From assembly GCF_900142435.1 (NCBI RefSeq), contig NZ_LT670846.1, positions 352,486-416,485 of the forward strand: a stretch of DNA of 64,000 bases. Reading direction: 5' to 3'. Of the stretch, positions 34,058 through 43,562 are shown piece after piece; position 1 is the first letter of the stretch; each line of letters starts with the position of its first letter. The stretch is from Thermocrinis minervae. Its GTDB lineage: Bacteria > Aquificota > Aquificia > Aquificales > Aquificaceae. Under the pieces are notes generated by a model. That model was not told the DNA's origin. It did not search any database and saw only the letters and a list, made by a program, of their open reading frames with translations. A program made the position numbers and the translations under genes.

Positions 34058-34897
34058 AAGCAACAGGCCGTGGTAGATTAATAGCGCTATAGTTGTAAGA
34101 TAGTAGAACTGACTTATGTGCCTTACCCTTGTGTGTATCAGAAAGAGGAAAACAGGCATTAATACTAAGGTTATGGTGTAGTTGATCAAGTTTAGAAGTT
34201 TGTCCCTTTTTAGTTTTTTCTTATCAAAAGATACCTCTAAAAGGCTGTTTAACTCTAGGGTGTATCTACCAAACTTTACGCTGTAGAACTTGTTATCTTC
34301 TAAAAGCAATAAGGATCCTTCTTGAAAGCTTACCGTATTTTGTTCAATAGTTGCCCTGTGAGCGTATACGACTCTGTCTTTCAGTTTAAACATTACATCC
34401 TTTAGGACTTGACCCTCTTTGTCTTTTATGTATACGGTAGCATCGGAAAAGCTGGAGAAGGTCCGGATAGGTACTGAAAAGATGAAGTTTACGTAATTCT
34501 TTAGCATGAGGTACTTTCTTAAGAAGCTTACGTGCTGGTCTGTAAGTACATGCCCGCATACACCCATGAGGAACAGGAAGGGTAGCAACAGGATAAAAAG
34601 CCTTGATATGAGTTTAAAAGGACTTACACCAAAAGACTGTATGACTTCAAGCTTCCTGTGCTCTTTTAGTTCAAAGAAGGTAAAGCCTATGGAGACAAGC
34701 AAAGAAGTGGGAAAGAAGTAAGCGAACAGGTTGAGGAGAAAGGCCGTAAGGTAGAGGAGGGAGCTCTCCAAGGAGAAGGAGAAGATAAACTCGCCTATCC
34801 TAAAAAACTGGATTACCAGGATGGCAAGGCTGAATATGAAGCTGAGGAGAAAGGCAAGCCTTAGCACTTTTCTGGACAGGTATATCCAGAGCATCAC
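34037..34897 (-). CDS. LptF/LptG (YjgP/YjgQ) family LPS export permease
   Basis: 286 residues with two TM helices near the N-terminus, a periplasmic jellyroll region (VYIKDKEGQVLKDVMFKL to SFDKKKL) and C-terminal TM helices, the LptF/G layout. The cytoplasmic coupling segment EHRKLEVIQSFGVSPFKLISR is the most conserved family part. It is shorter than the usual 350-residue permease; the periplasmic domain appears reduced. It ends a seven-gene minus-strand operon and overlaps the TPR gene by four bases. Confidence 0.83.
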   Translation of the reverse strand: MMLWIYLSRKVLRLAFLLSFIFSLAILVIQFFRIGEFIFSFSLESSLLYLTAFLLNLFAYFFPTSLLVSIGFTFFELKEHRKLEVIQSFGVSPFKLISRLFILLLPFLFLMGVCGHVLTDQHVSFLRKYLMLKNYVNFIFSVPIRTFSSFSDATVYIKDKEGQVLKDVMFKLKDRVVYAHRATIEQNTVSFQEGSLLLLEDNKFYSVKFGRYTLELNSLLEVSFDKKKLKRDKLLNLINYTITLVLMPVFLFLIHTRVRHISQFYYLTTIALLIYHGLLLLIRQAA

Positions 34898-36525
34898 TCC
34901 TTGATCTTTTTCAAGATCCTCTTCTCCTGGTCAGGCTCACCGGTCTTACCGCTCCTTAGAAGCTCTAAAGCCTTCTTGTAATGGTACATAGCTTGATCTT
35001 CTTTTCCAAGAGCTTTTAGCACGTCTCCCATGTGTTCGTGGATAACTGGATCGTTGCCTTCCTTCGCCAAGGCCTTCTTTAGGTACTCGTAAGCCTGCTG
35101 GTAGTCTCCTTTGTAGTAGAGCACCCAAGCCCAGCTGTCAAGATAGGCTGGATTTTCTGGATCCTTCTCCAAAGCTTTTTTTATGAGCTCTTCAGCTTCG
35201 GACAGCCTTGAACCATCGTACCAGAGCAGGAGCGAGTAGCCAAGGTGGTTAAGCAGGTTTGGATCTTCTGGATTCAAAGAAAGGGCCTGCCTTAAATCCT
35301 TCTCCGCATCCACTATCCTACCAAGCTTGTCGTAGACTATAGCTCTGGTAAAGTATGCTCTATAGTCCCGCGGGTTTATCTGAATGGCTTTATCTAGGTA
35401 GGGTATAGCCTGTTGAGGATCTCCAGTGTCGATGATAAGACTTGCTTTCAGAAGGTTAAAGGTGTAGCTTTCTTTGTCTATAGACAGACCTTTATCTATG
35501 TACTCTTTGGCCCTCTTGTAATCTTTTAGATCTAGACTCACAACTGCGAGCCTTTCAAGAATGCTCAAGTTGTTTGGTCTTTCCTTGAGGAGTGATTCAT
35601 ATATACTGAGAGCTTGTTTCTTTTCATCAGTCATCTCAAGGCTGTAAGCGTACATGAAAGCTACATCAAAGCTTGGCTTTTGTTGGTAGAGTTCCTTTAA
35701 AACCTTCTTAGCTTCTTCAAACTTTTGATTGTTGATGAGCACAAGTGCGTACTTGTACTGGTAGTCTTCTCCTGGGTACAGATTGGAAAGCTTTTTGTAG
35801 ATCTCTTGAGCTTCTATCAGCCTACCTGTAAGCACGTAGAGGTTTGCAAGCCTCTCTAGGGCTACTCTGTTTTCAGGATCCTTCTTTATGGCTGCTTTGT
35901 ATATTTCCTCCGCCTTACTCCACTCTCCTCTTTGTTGGTATATGTTACCGAGGGTTATAACTCCAGCCTCAAAGGAAGGGTTAACGCTAAGGGATTTTTT
36001 CAAGTACTCTATAGCGGTATCTACTTGATTCCTGTTTAAGTATATCCTTGCAAGCATATAGTAAGGGTATGGATTGTCTGGAGCTAACTTAGACAGATCT
36101 TGAAGAACCATCTCTGTTTTCTGATAGTCGTTTAACCTTAGGTACTCATCCGAGAGAAAGAGAAGGATTTCCTTTGACTTTACACCCTTCTCGTAAGCTT
36201 CTTGGAGTGTGTTCAGAGCCTTTTCCTTCTGTCCCAGAAGTGTGTACACGCTGTAAAGAGTCATGTAGGCATCTGGGTTTTGTGGATATGCTCTTTTGAA
36301 GCTTACCGCAAGTGTTAGCGCTTTCTGTCTGGCTCCCATCTGGAGGTAAGCTCTTATGGTGTCTAAGTAGAGGCTTGGGCTTGGAGATACGCGCAGGGCT
36401 CTCCCGCAGTGGTGAATAGCCTTAGCTGGGCTTGACTTTCTGAGGTATGCACACATAGCCATATCCTGGTAGACATTGTAAGAGAAGGAGAGGCTAACAA
36501 AGAAGAGGAAAAGCACGATGTTCAT
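34894..36525 (-). CDS. Secreted tetratricopeptide-repeat protein
   Basis: 543 residues with a short signal peptide and then about 14 TPR units; the repeats show W/L-G-Y-A-P spacing such as YFTRAIVYDKLGRIVDAEKDLRQALSLNPEDP. It is probably periplasmic or outer-membrane associated and scaffolds other proteins. It lies between a universal stress gene and an LptF/G permease, with four-base overlaps on both sides. The partner is unknown. Confidence 0.88.
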   Translation of the reverse strand: MNIVLFLFFVSLSFSYNVYQDMAMCAYLRKSSPAKAIHHCGRALRVSPSPSLYLDTIRAYLQMGARQKALTLAVSFKRAYPQNPDAYMTLYSVYTLLGQKEKALNTLQEAYEKGVKSKEILLFLSDEYLRLNDYQKTEMVLQDLSKLAPDNPYPYYMLARIYLNRNQVDTAIEYLKKSLSVNPSFEAGVITLGNIYQQRGEWSKAEEIYKAAIKKDPENRVALERLANLYVLTGRLIEAQEIYKKLSNLYPGEDYQYKYALVLINNQKFEEAKKVLKELYQQKPSFDVAFMYAYSLEMTDEKKQALSIYESLLKERPNNLSILERLAVVSLDLKDYKRAKEYIDKGLSIDKESYTFNLLKASLIIDTGDPQQAIPYLDKAIQINPRDYRAYFTRAIVYDKLGRIVDAEKDLRQALSLNPEDPNLLNHLGYSLLLWYDGSRLSEAEELIKKALEKDPENPAYLDSWAWVLYYKGDYQQAYEYLKKALAKEGNDPVIHEHMGDVLKALGKEDQAMYHYKKALELLRSGKTGEPDQEKRILKKIKE

Positions 36526-37406
36526 GCTGTCTCTCTGTGTATTAGGATGGGTATCTCTGACCTCCTCAAGACCTTTTCGGATACGCTTCCCAAAAGTACT
36601 CTTTCTAAGGCAGACATTCCTTTACTTCCTAAGACGATAAGGTCCACATCTTCCTCCTTGGCTTGGTTTACTATAGCTTCCCACACGGAAAGATAAAGAC
36701 CTGTCTCTACGAACTTGTAGCTTGCCGTAATACCTTCGGCTTGTAAAGATTCCACCCTATTCCTTAGATAGACTTCCTTTTCCCTTTCGTAGACTTCACT
36801 CACAGAGCTCTTTATGTGCTCTACAAGGGGAATTTCTAAGGTTTCTTTCACATGAAGTAATATAATCTCTGGCTTCATAGGCCTTAAGAGTTTGACAGCA
36901 AACTCCAAAGCCTTCTCCGAATAGGATGAATAGTCAAAGGCTATCAGGACCTTTCTAAAGCTTTCTACGAGCTTACCCTTTAGTATGAGCACGGGTTTTT
37001 TGGAGTACCTTGCTACCTTCTCTGCTGTAGAGCCTATAAGAACTCTTTCTATCAGACCTTTCTTATGAGAGCCCATGAGTACAAGGTCTGCCATATCTTC
37101 CTTTTGTAATATCACCTCTACGGGGTCGCCCACTTCTACTATGGTTTGTACTTCCAGCGGTGACAAGTAATTTACCAAACCTTTTAACTTTTCCTCGGCT
37201 AGCTTTTTACTCTTTTCCTGAGCTTCTGCAACGAGTTGAAAGTCTATGGTGCTTATGGAAAAGCTCTCGGGTAAAGGAAAAAGTAAAATGGGCTCTACCG
37301 CGTGCAGTAGGTAGACCTTGCCACTGTGTAGGGAGGCTATGCTTTTAGCAAGTTGGAGGAGTGGATTTGTAAGGTCTGTAAAGTCAACTGCCACGAGCAG
37401 GTTCAT
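36522..37406 (-). CDS. Tandem universal stress protein (two UspA domains)
   Basis: 294 residues made of two UspA folds, each with the ATP-binding signature: GSHKKGLIERVLIGSTAEKV in the first half and GSKGMSALERVLLGSVSEKV in the second. Both G-2x-G-9x-G(S/T) motifs are intact, so nucleotide binding is likely. The 5' end overlaps the suhB-like gene by 23 bases. A stress or growth-arrest role is the usual reading. Confidence 0.93.
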   Translation of the reverse strand: MNLLVAVDFTDLTNPLLQLAKSIASLHSGKVYLLHAVEPILLFPLPESFSISTIDFQLVAEAQEKSKKLAEEKLKGLVNYLSPLEVQTIVEVGDPVEVILQKEDMADLVLMGSHKKGLIERVLIGSTAEKVARYSKKPVLILKGKLVESFRKVLIAFDYSSYSEKALEFAVKLLRPMKPEIILLHVKETLEIPLVEHIKSSVSEVYEREKEVYLRNRVESLQAEGITASYKFVETGLYLSVWEAIVNQAKEEDVDLIVLGSKGMSALERVLLGSVSEKVLRRSEIPILIHRETA

Positions 37407-38193
37407 AATCTTCCCCTAACTTTAAGTATATTACATCCTTTATGTAAGAGAAGGCTGTTTTGTTCCCAGCCACTATATCGGTTCTGAGAGCAAGGCCTTT
37501 TGACAGCCAAACTTCTCCTCCGGCTTCTTGGACTATGACCATGCCAGCGCATACGTCCCAAGGGTTTAGTTCAAACTCCGCAAGGCCATCAAACACACCC
37601 TCTGCCAGCAAGCACAAGTCTACCGCTGCTGCTCCTGGCCTCCTCATAGCTGAGACTTTGTCAAAGATATCCCTAAAGATCTCCCAGTATATGCTTAAGT
37701 TCCTCTTTGCTCTTGATGGAAAGCCGTATGCTACAAAGCAATGCTTTAGGTTCTCCTTTTGTTTTACTTGTATTCTTTTTCCGTTTTTGTAAGCCCCTTC
37801 TCCTTTGCACGCCCAGTAGAGGTTGTCAAAGTAAGGCAGGTACACACATCCCAGTATAGGTTGGCCTTTGTAAACCAATCCTACAGATACACCGAATATA
37901 GGAAAGCCAGCTATGTAATTCTTAGTTCCGTCAAGAGGATCCACGTACCAGACATAATCGCTCTCCTGGCTGCCACCGCTCTCCTCGCCAACTACAGAGT
38001 GATCTGGAAAGTTTTTGAGAATATGCTCCTTTATCCTTTCTTCCGAAAGCCTGTCCACGTAGCTTACAAAGTCCTTCTCTGCCTTCTCTTCTATCTTATC
38101 CGTGGACACCTTTAGAAAGTTTTCCTTAAGTACCAATCCACCGAGGAGTGCACTCTCTTTTGCAATCCTCAAAAGCTTGTCACTCTTTATCAT
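37384..38193 (-). CDS. Inositol monophosphatase family phosphatase
   Basis: 269 residues with the three metal-binding motifs of the family: GEESGG (motif 1), WYVDPLDGTKNYI (motif 2) and NPWDVCAGMVIVQEAGGEV (motif 3). Members hydrolyse inositol phosphate, fructose 1,6-bisphosphate (in thermophiles) or 3'-phosphoadenosine phosphates using Mg. Next to pgk, an FBPase role in gluconeogenesis is plausible, but the sequence does not decide it. It overlaps pgk by 14 bases. Confidence 0.92.
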   Translation of the reverse strand: MIKSDKLLRIAKESALLGGLVLKENFLKVSTDKIEEKAEKDFVSYVDRLSEERIKEHILKNFPDHSVVGEESGGSQESDYVWYVDPLDGTKNYIAGFPIFGVSVGLVYKGQPILGCVYLPYFDNLYWACKGEGAYKNGKRIQVKQKENLKHCFVAYGFPSRAKRNLSIYWEIFRDIFDKVSAMRRPGAAAVDLCLLAEGVFDGLAEFELNPWDVCAGMVIVQEAGGEVWLSKGLALRTDIVAGNKTAFSYIKDVIYLKLGEDYEPARGS

Positions 38194-39373
38194 CTAAAAC
38201 CTCTATGCAGGGTAGGGTTTTACCCTCAAGCAGTTCCAGGAAGGCACCACCACCTGTAGATACGAAGTCTATGGAGTTGTAGACGCCTGCCCTGTGTATG
38301 GCGTGGTCTGTGTCTCCACCTCCGGCTATGGTGAGGGCATGAGAATCAGCTACTATTTTGGCCGTCTCGTAGGTTCCATCTTTGAATCTGTCAAGCTCAA
38401 AAACCCCCATTGGGCCGTTCCAGACTATAGTCTGAGCATCCGATACTATTTCTCTGAGTAGATATATGGACACGGGTCCTATGTCAAGGCCCATCCAGCC
38501 ATCTGGTATCTCTTGCCATGGGACTATCTTGGTGGGTGTGTTGTCAGATACCTCTTTACCAACGACAAAGTCTACAGGGAAGTAAAGCTTTACACCAAGT
38601 TTTTTGGCTATCTCTATTATGTCCCTAGCTTCGTTTAGGAGTTCATCCTCCACCAACGAATTGCCTACAGGATAACCCATGGACTTTATGAAGGTAAAGG
38701 CCATGGCTCCGCCTATGAATATCTTATCTACCCTCTTTAGAAGGTTCTTTACTATGCCCAGCTTGGAAGATACTTTGGCACCACCTAGGATGGCTACCAC
38801 AGGCCTCTGCGGATTTATCATAGCTTTTTCAAAGTAGGATATTTCCTTTTCCAACAGAAAACCCATCACGGCAGGCTTTAGGTACTTGCCCACAAGATAG
38901 ACGGAAGCATGTTTTCTGTGGCACGTACCGAAGGCATCATTCACATACACATCTCCAAGCTTTGCTAGCTCCTTGGCAAACTCTTCGTCCTTTCCTTCCT
39001 CTCCCTTGCAGAACCTTATGTTTTCCAGCAAGACTACGTCTCCCTCCTTCATGCTGTTTACTATCCTTTCCACTTCTGGACCTATGCAGTCGGGTGCCAG
39101 TATGACCTCTTTACCTATGTACCTTGACAGTCTTTTAGCTACAGGGAGAAGACTGTATCGCGGATCTCTGTCTTTTGGCCTTCCCAGGTGGCTTACCAGG
39201 ATTACCTTAGCCTTTGCATCAAGAAGGTAAAGGATTGTAGGGAGTGCGGCCTTTATGCGCGTATCATCTTCTATGTTGCCCTGTTCGTCTATGGGTACGT
39301 TAAAGTCTACTCTTACCAAGACCCTTTTTCCGGAAACATCCACGTCCTTTAAGGTTTTTTTACCGAGGGGCAT
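38180..39373 (-). CDS. pgk: Phosphoglycerate kinase
   Basis: Interconverts 1,3-bisphosphoglycerate and 3-phosphoglycerate with ADP/ATP. The N-domain motif RVLVRVDFNVPID, the VSHLGRPK segment, the AILGGAKVSSKLG hinge and the C-terminal nucleotide motif TIAGGGDT are all intact. 397 residues is the usual length. In a CO2-fixing organism with the reductive TCA cycle it would mostly run towards sugar synthesis (inference). Confidence 0.98.
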   Translation of the reverse strand: MPLGKKTLKDVDVSGKRVLVRVDFNVPIDEQGNIEDDTRIKAALPTILYLLDAKAKVILVSHLGRPKDRDPRYSLLPVAKRLSRYIGKEVILAPDCIGPEVERIVNSMKEGDVVLLENIRFCKGEEGKDEEFAKELAKLGDVYVNDAFGTCHRKHASVYLVGKYLKPAVMGFLLEKEISYFEKAMINPQRPVVAILGGAKVSSKLGIVKNLLKRVDKIFIGGAMAFTFIKSMGYPVGNSLVEDELLNEARDIIEIAKKLGVKLYFPVDFVVGKEVSDNTPTKIVPWQEIPDGWMGLDIGPVSIYLLREIVSDAQTIVWNGPMGVFELDRFKDGTYETAKIVADSHALTIAGGGDTDHAIHRAGVYNSIDFVSTGGGAFLELLEGKTLPCIEVLDDKE

Positions 39374-39385
39374 AGGCGACCTCCT

Positions 39386-39718
39386 TTATAGGTCAAAGTC
39401 TATGTCCTCGTCGTCAAACTCAATCCTATCTTGTGGGCTTGGATACACTCCCCTAAGGCTAAGGGATAGGGTTTTCAACATCTCTAGGTAGGTCAGTACA
39501 TCTTCGTACATTTGGAGAAGGGTCTTGTATCTGTTTGCTTCTTCATAGGTGAGCTTTTTGTTCCTGAGTATCTTCTTTACAGCTATACGGGACATGTAAG
39601 CTCTGGAGAACTTCTCCTGCCACTCAGCCCAAAAGTCCTTGGATACTACAGGAGACTTGACTATGAAGTACTCAAGGTTTGAGAGCTCCTCAACAAGGTT
39701 TACATCCAGATGTTTCAT
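39386..39718 (-). CDS. Conserved-looking small protein of unknown function
   Basis: 110 residues, not recognised. It is helical and charged with an acidic tail (FDDEDIDFDL) and has no membrane segment. The ATG at 39718 is chosen because AGGAGG lies six bases before it; the next upstream ATG (39736) falls ahead of that SD. It lies between a degenerate PilT-like gene and pgk on the same strand with gaps of 20 bases or less, so it is part of that operon. A partner role with the PilT-like protein is only a guess. Confidence 0.7.
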   Translation of the reverse strand: MKHLDVNLVEELSNLEYFIVKSPVVSKDFWAEWQEKFSRAYMSRIAVKKILRNKKLTYEEANRYKTLLQMYEDVLTYLEMLKTLSLSLRGVYPSPQDRIEFDDEDIDFDL

Positions 39719-39738
39719 ATCTTTCCTCCTTTTCATAA

Positions 39739-40563
39739 CTAGAGCTTTACTTCTAACATACCATCTTTATCTTTTTCTACTACCACATAATACTTTATGT
39801 GTTTTTTAAGGTATGGAAACTCCTTAAGAAAGTGGTCCTTTTCCAAGTATGGAGCGTGTATGAACACGACAGTATCCGTATCTACCAACCTTAGTACGTT
39901 CTTTGCATCCTTCTCTGATATGAACTCCCTATAACCTATGTATACAATATCAGGATCTATCAAAAAGGCATTCCTTAATGCTTCTTCAAAGGTTTCCACG
40001 TCCACACCTGCCTCGACTTGGACGACTATGGATCTTTCATGTCTTAACAGGAAGCTTATAGGTTTTTCTATTATGTATATGATCCTATAATAGTTTTGGG
40101 CTACATGCTGTAGGTAAGAGTAAACAAAAGTGGATACGGCTACGGGTGTTTGACCAGTTACTACCACTATACCAGAGCTCCTAAGGTTTACAAGATCTTC
40201 TATGGGTTGGAGGGCTTTTACGTTCGTCAGAAGGTTTTCAAGTTTTGGTATTTCATACGGAGTTTTTACTATGCAGATAAGGTAACTTCCTCTTTGTGTT
40301 AAGTAAGAGACTCTAAACCTCCCTATGCCCTGCAGGCCAAAGGAAAAGGTTCCTTCTCTCCCAAGAGAACTACCCGAATAGTAAGCATAACTTTTGAGGG
40401 CTATAAGAGTATCTCTTACATCATCTGGAGTAAAGATAACATCCATTATCTTTACAAACTTATCTTCCTTCTTTTCTACAGGTACAGACTTTGGAGCTAT
40501 GTATATCTCCCTTATACCTTCGGAGCTTCTAAGGTAATTGAGTATCTGCGGTGCATAGTTCAT
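39739..40563 (-). CDS. PilT-like ATPase homologue with degenerate Walker motifs
   Basis: 274 residues aligning by eye to type IV pilus retraction ATPases: a short N-domain, then VVTGQTPVAVSTFVYSYL where PilT has TGPTGSGKST, then YIIEKPISFLLRHERSIVVQVEAGVD (PilT: IEDPIEF...QREVG), and DPDIVYIGYREF (PilT: DPDVILVGEMRD). The Walker A lysine is Val143 and the catalytic Walker B glutamate is Tyr211, so ATP hydrolysis is very unlikely. It looks like a pseudo-ATPase, perhaps a regulator of a true PilT. No other pilus gene is nearby. Confidence 0.82.
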   Translation of the reverse strand: MNYAPQILNYLRSSEGIREIYIAPKSVPVEKKEDKFVKIMDVIFTPDDVRDTLIALKSYAYYSGSSLGREGTFSFGLQGIGRFRVSYLTQRGSYLICIVKTPYEIPKLENLLTNVKALQPIEDLVNLRSSGIVVVTGQTPVAVSTFVYSYLQHVAQNYYRIIYIIEKPISFLLRHERSIVVQVEAGVDVETFEEALRNAFLIDPDIVYIGYREFISEKDAKNVLRLVDTDTVVFIHAPYLEKDHFLKEFPYLKKHIKYYVVVEKDKDGMLEVKL

Positions 40564-40588
40564 TTTCTCAAATATTATAACTGTGAGT

Positions 40589-40594
40589 TAAATT
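40589..40594 (+). promoter_or_regulatory. TAAATT -10-like box before aldehyde dehydrogenase
   Basis: TAAATT ends seven bases before the ATG at 40602, and no SD is present. It is a weaker example of the leaderless-type arrangement. Confidence 0.3.
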
Positions 40595-40601
40595 TTTATG
40601 T

Positions 40602-42035
40602 ATGCAAGTCAAGCCCTTTTTGCTAGGTGGAAGGTGGGTAGAGAGCAACGAAACTATTGACGTGATTTATCCTTACACAGGAGAGCTGATCGCTAAGGTA
40701 AGTAGAGCTACTCCCGAACATGTGAACGAGGCCATAGAGCTTGCTAAGGAGGGGTACAAAGAGTGGAGTTCTTACACTCCCTATGAAAAGTACAAGGTAC
40801 TCATGAAGGCAGCTGAGCTTCTTCAGGATAGGGCAGAGGAGTTCGCAAAGAGCTTGGTACTTGAAGTAGGTAAGACCATAAGAGAGGCCCGTGTAGAGGT
40901 TCAGAGAGCAATCCAGACTCTTATCTTTTCCGCTGAGGAGACCAAAAGGATAGGTGGTGAAGTAATCCCCATAGATGCACATCCCAACGGTAAGGGTAAG
41001 GTAGGCTTCTACATAAGGGAGCCAGTGGGTATAGTATCCGCCATAACACCTTTTAACTTTCCTTTAAACCTCTCCATGCATAAGGTGGCTCCAGCTTTGG
41101 CAGCAGGAAACGCTGTCATCCTAAAGCCTTCCGAAAGGACGCCTATCACACCCCTTATGATGGCTGAGCTCTTCTTGGAGGCAGGCCTTCCGCCTAAGGC
41201 CCTTTCGGTACTCCCTGGGTATGGTGATGTAGGTAAAGCCATGACAGAACACCCTGACGTTAGGGTGGTTTCCTTCACAGGAAGTAGGAAGATTGGAGAG
41301 ATAATAACCAGACAGGCTGGCATAAAGAAGGTGGTCCTTGAGCTTGGCTCCAATTCTGCCTTAGTTCTCCATAAGGATGGTGACCTAAAGAAGGCTGTCC
41401 AGAAGACCATAGCTGGTGGTTATGCCATAGCTGGACAAGTGTGCATATCCATACAGAGGGTTCTTGTTCACGAAGAGCTTTTTGATACCTTTTTGGCTAA
41501 ACTTGAAGAAGAAGTATCCAAACTGAAAGTGGGTGATCCTATGCTAGAAGAAACGGACGTAGGGCCTATGATAAGCGTGAGCGAGGTGGAGAGAATCCAA
41601 AGCTGGATAGACGAGTCTCTTGAGAAAGGAGCAAAGCTCGTTACAGGTGGAGTATCCTGTGGTGATAAGGTTTCGTCCGTACTTACACCCACTATAGTCT
41701 CTTTAGTTCCACGTGATGCCAAGCTCTGGAGAGAGGAGGCCTTTGCTCCCGTAGTACTTGTAAATCCTTACAGTACAGTAGAGGAGTGCATACAGATGGT
41801 GAACGACAGCGTGTACGGTTTGCAAGTAGGTGTCTTTACAAACGATCTAAAGGTAGCTTGGGAGTTTATAAGAAAAGTGAAGGCTGGTGGTGTACTCATA
41901 AATGAAGGTCCTAACTTTAGGGTGGACCATATGCCTTATGGAGGTGTGAAGGAATCAGGTATAGGTAGAGAAGGACCTCGCTTCGCCATAGAGGATTACA
42001 CAGAAATAAAGATGGTCATCTTTGACTTGACGTGA
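40602..42035 (+). CDS. NAD(P)-dependent aldehyde dehydrogenase
   Basis: 477-residue member of the ALDH superfamily, closest in pattern to lactaldehyde/glyceraldehyde-3-phosphate (non-phosphorylating) types. Key residues are the TPFNFPLN catalytic Asn segment, KPSERTP coenzyme loop, SFTGSRKIGE, the general-base ELGSN region and the nucleophile in AGQVCIS. The substrate is not determined by sequence. hemD follows with a GTGA overlap. Confidence 0.93.
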   Translation: MQVKPFLLGGRWVESNETIDVIYPYTGELIAKVSRATPEHVNEAIELAKEGYKEWSSYTPYEKYKVLMKAAELLQDRAEEFAKSLVLEVGKTIREARVEVQRAIQTLIFSAEETKRIGGEVIPIDAHPNGKGKVGFYIREPVGIVSAITPFNFPLNLSMHKVAPALAAGNAVILKPSERTPITPLMMAELFLEAGLPPKALSVLPGYGDVGKAMTEHPDVRVVSFTGSRKIGEIITRQAGIKKVVLELGSNSALVLHKDGDLKKAVQKTIAGGYAIAGQVCISIQRVLVHEELFDTFLAKLEEEVSKLKVGDPMLEETDVGPMISVSEVERIQSWIDESLEKGAKLVTGGVSCGDKVSSVLTPTIVSLVPRDAKLWREEAFAPVVLVNPYSTVEECIQMVNDSVYGLQVGVFTNDLKVAWEFIRKVKAGGVLINEGPNFRVDHMPYGGVKESGIGREGPRFAIEDYTEIKMVIFDLT

Positions 42036-42739
42036 CTAAGGTACTCCTAACAAGAGAAGAGGAAGACATTGAAAGGGACAGGCACATCTTTGAAAGCTTT
42101 GGTCTTGAGGTAGTAAGCCTACCCCTGATAGAGACTAAGTATTTACCCTTTGAAGAGCCAAGTGACTATGATTGCATAGTCTTCCAAAGTCAAAAGGCGG
42201 TAAAGGCCTTTTTAAGTAGAGCAAGTATAAAGGAGTCTGCCAGGGTGTTTGCAGTAGGCAGGAAAACAGCGGAGATTCTTGAGAAGTTTGGTATTAAGGC
42301 ACAGTATCCTGAAGAGGCCTATGCAGAAAAACTCCTGGAGATGATAAAAGGCTTTGGTTCATGTAAGATTGTAGTTCCTAGGTCTGAGATAGGAAGGGAT
42401 GAGTTAATACAGGGTTTAAAAGCCATCGGCTTTGAGGTCATAGACATACACGTCTATACAACAGTTCCGAGGATCTATCCGCCGGAGGTGGTGGAGCGTA
42501 AACTGAAAGCTTCTGACTTCGTGGTCTTTGCCAGCCCATCTTCGGTACATGCACTTTTTGCAAATTTACCAAAACAAAAAGTTACAGACCTTCTAGAAGG
42601 CAAAAAAGTAGTATGCATTGGTAAAACTACCAAAGGAGCATGGGTCCAAGAAACAGGTATGGACTGTCTTATACCTGAAGAACAAAGCATGCGCTCCATA
42701 GCCCTCCTTATAAAGGATTTGGCACGAAGTTTGCACTAA
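42032..42739 (+). CDS. hemD: Uroporphyrinogen-III synthase
   Basis: Cyclises hydroxymethylbilane to uroporphyrinogen III. The family is poorly conserved, but the 235-residue two-lobed pattern is clear: N-terminal LLTREEEDIERDRHIFESFGLEVVSLPLIE, DCIVFQSQKAVKAFL, and the C-terminal FVVFASPSSVHALF with VCIGKTTKGAW. The GTG start overlaps the upstream stop. With hemA and hemB in this window, three C5-pathway genes are present but unlinked. Confidence 0.9.
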   Translation: MTKVLLTREEEDIERDRHIFESFGLEVVSLPLIETKYLPFEEPSDYDCIVFQSQKAVKAFLSRASIKESARVFAVGRKTAEILEKFGIKAQYPEEAYAEKLLEMIKGFGSCKIVVPRSEIGRDELIQGLKAIGFEVIDIHVYTTVPRIYPPEVVERKLKASDFVVFASPSSVHALFANLPKQKVTDLLEGKKVVCIGKTTKGAWVQETGMDCLIPEEQSMRSIALLIKDLARSLH

Positions 42740-42745
42740 TATAAA
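42740..42745 (+). promoter_or_regulatory. TATAAA -10-like box before lpxC
   Basis: TATAAA ends seven bases before the lpxC ATG; there is no SD. TTGGCA lies 15 bases further up as a possible -35. Confidence 0.4.
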
Positions 42746-42752
42746 TAAAGCT

Positions 42753-43562
42753 ATGGAAAAACAGGCCACCATTAGGGAGGACATCACCTTTGAAGGTATA
42801 GGGCTCCATACTGGGCAGAGCTGCAAAATAGTTTTGCATCCAGCAAAAGAAAACACAGGAATAGTCTTCTACAAAAAGGGAACTTACATACCTGCAAATT
42901 ACAAGCATGTGGTAAATACAGACCACTCTACAGACTTAGGGAAGGATGGACAGATAGTGAAAACCGTTGAACATCTTATGGCTGTGTTGTATATGTTAGG
43001 TATAGACAATCTTATCATAGAAGTTCAGAAGGGTACTGAGATTCCGGCGTACGACGGAAGTGGATATCACTTCTACAAAGAGTTAAAATCCAAAGTTTTA
43101 TACCTTCCAGAATATAAAGACTATCTGGTCATAGATAGACCTTTGGAAACACTAAACTGCCAAGCTAAGATAGTAGCAGAACCTTATGAAGACCTATTGG
43201 TTATTTACTCAGGTTATGTAAAAGGTTTTATAGAAAGTTCACAGGTAGTATACAGAGGTGATGCAAGACAAGTAGTCTTTGCTAGGACCTTTTGCTACGA
43301 CTATGAAGTGGAGCATCTCCGAAGGAAAGGCTTGGCTAAGGGTGGAAGCCTAAAAAACGCAGTGGTGTTAGGAGAGGGTTTTGTCTACAACAAGGAAGGT
43401 CTTAGGTCTAAGGATGAACCAATAAGGCATAAACTTCTTGACTTACTCGGAGATCTTTCCTTGCTCGGCAAGAGGATAAGAGGGAAGGTCGTCTCTTACG
43501 GTGGTGGACATTCACTAAACGTCGCCTTTGTGAAGAATCTAGTAGATCTCTACCTTCTGTAG
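42753..43562 (+). CDS. lpxC: UDP-3-O-acyl-GlcNAc deacetylase
   Basis: Zinc deacetylase that commits the cell to lipid A synthesis. EGIGLHTG opens the protein, the zinc ligand VEHLMAVL and the second ligand set HKLLDLLGD are intact, and GGGHSLN carries the catalytic His. 269 residues is close to the Aquifex-type length. Its presence shows an LPS-bearing outer membrane. The 3' end overlaps mltG. Confidence 0.97.
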   Translation: MEKQATIREDITFEGIGLHTGQSCKIVLHPAKENTGIVFYKKGTYIPANYKHVVNTDHSTDLGKDGQIVKTVEHLMAVLYMLGIDNLIIEVQKGTEIPAYDGSGYHFYKELKSKVLYLPEYKDYLVIDRPLETLNCQAKIVAEPYEDLLVIYSGYVKGFIESSQVVYRGDARQVVFARTFCYDYEVEHLRRKGLAKGGSLKNAVVLGEGFVYNKEGLRSKDEPIRHKLLDLLGDLSLLGKRIRGKVVSYGGGHSLNVAFVKNLVDLYLL

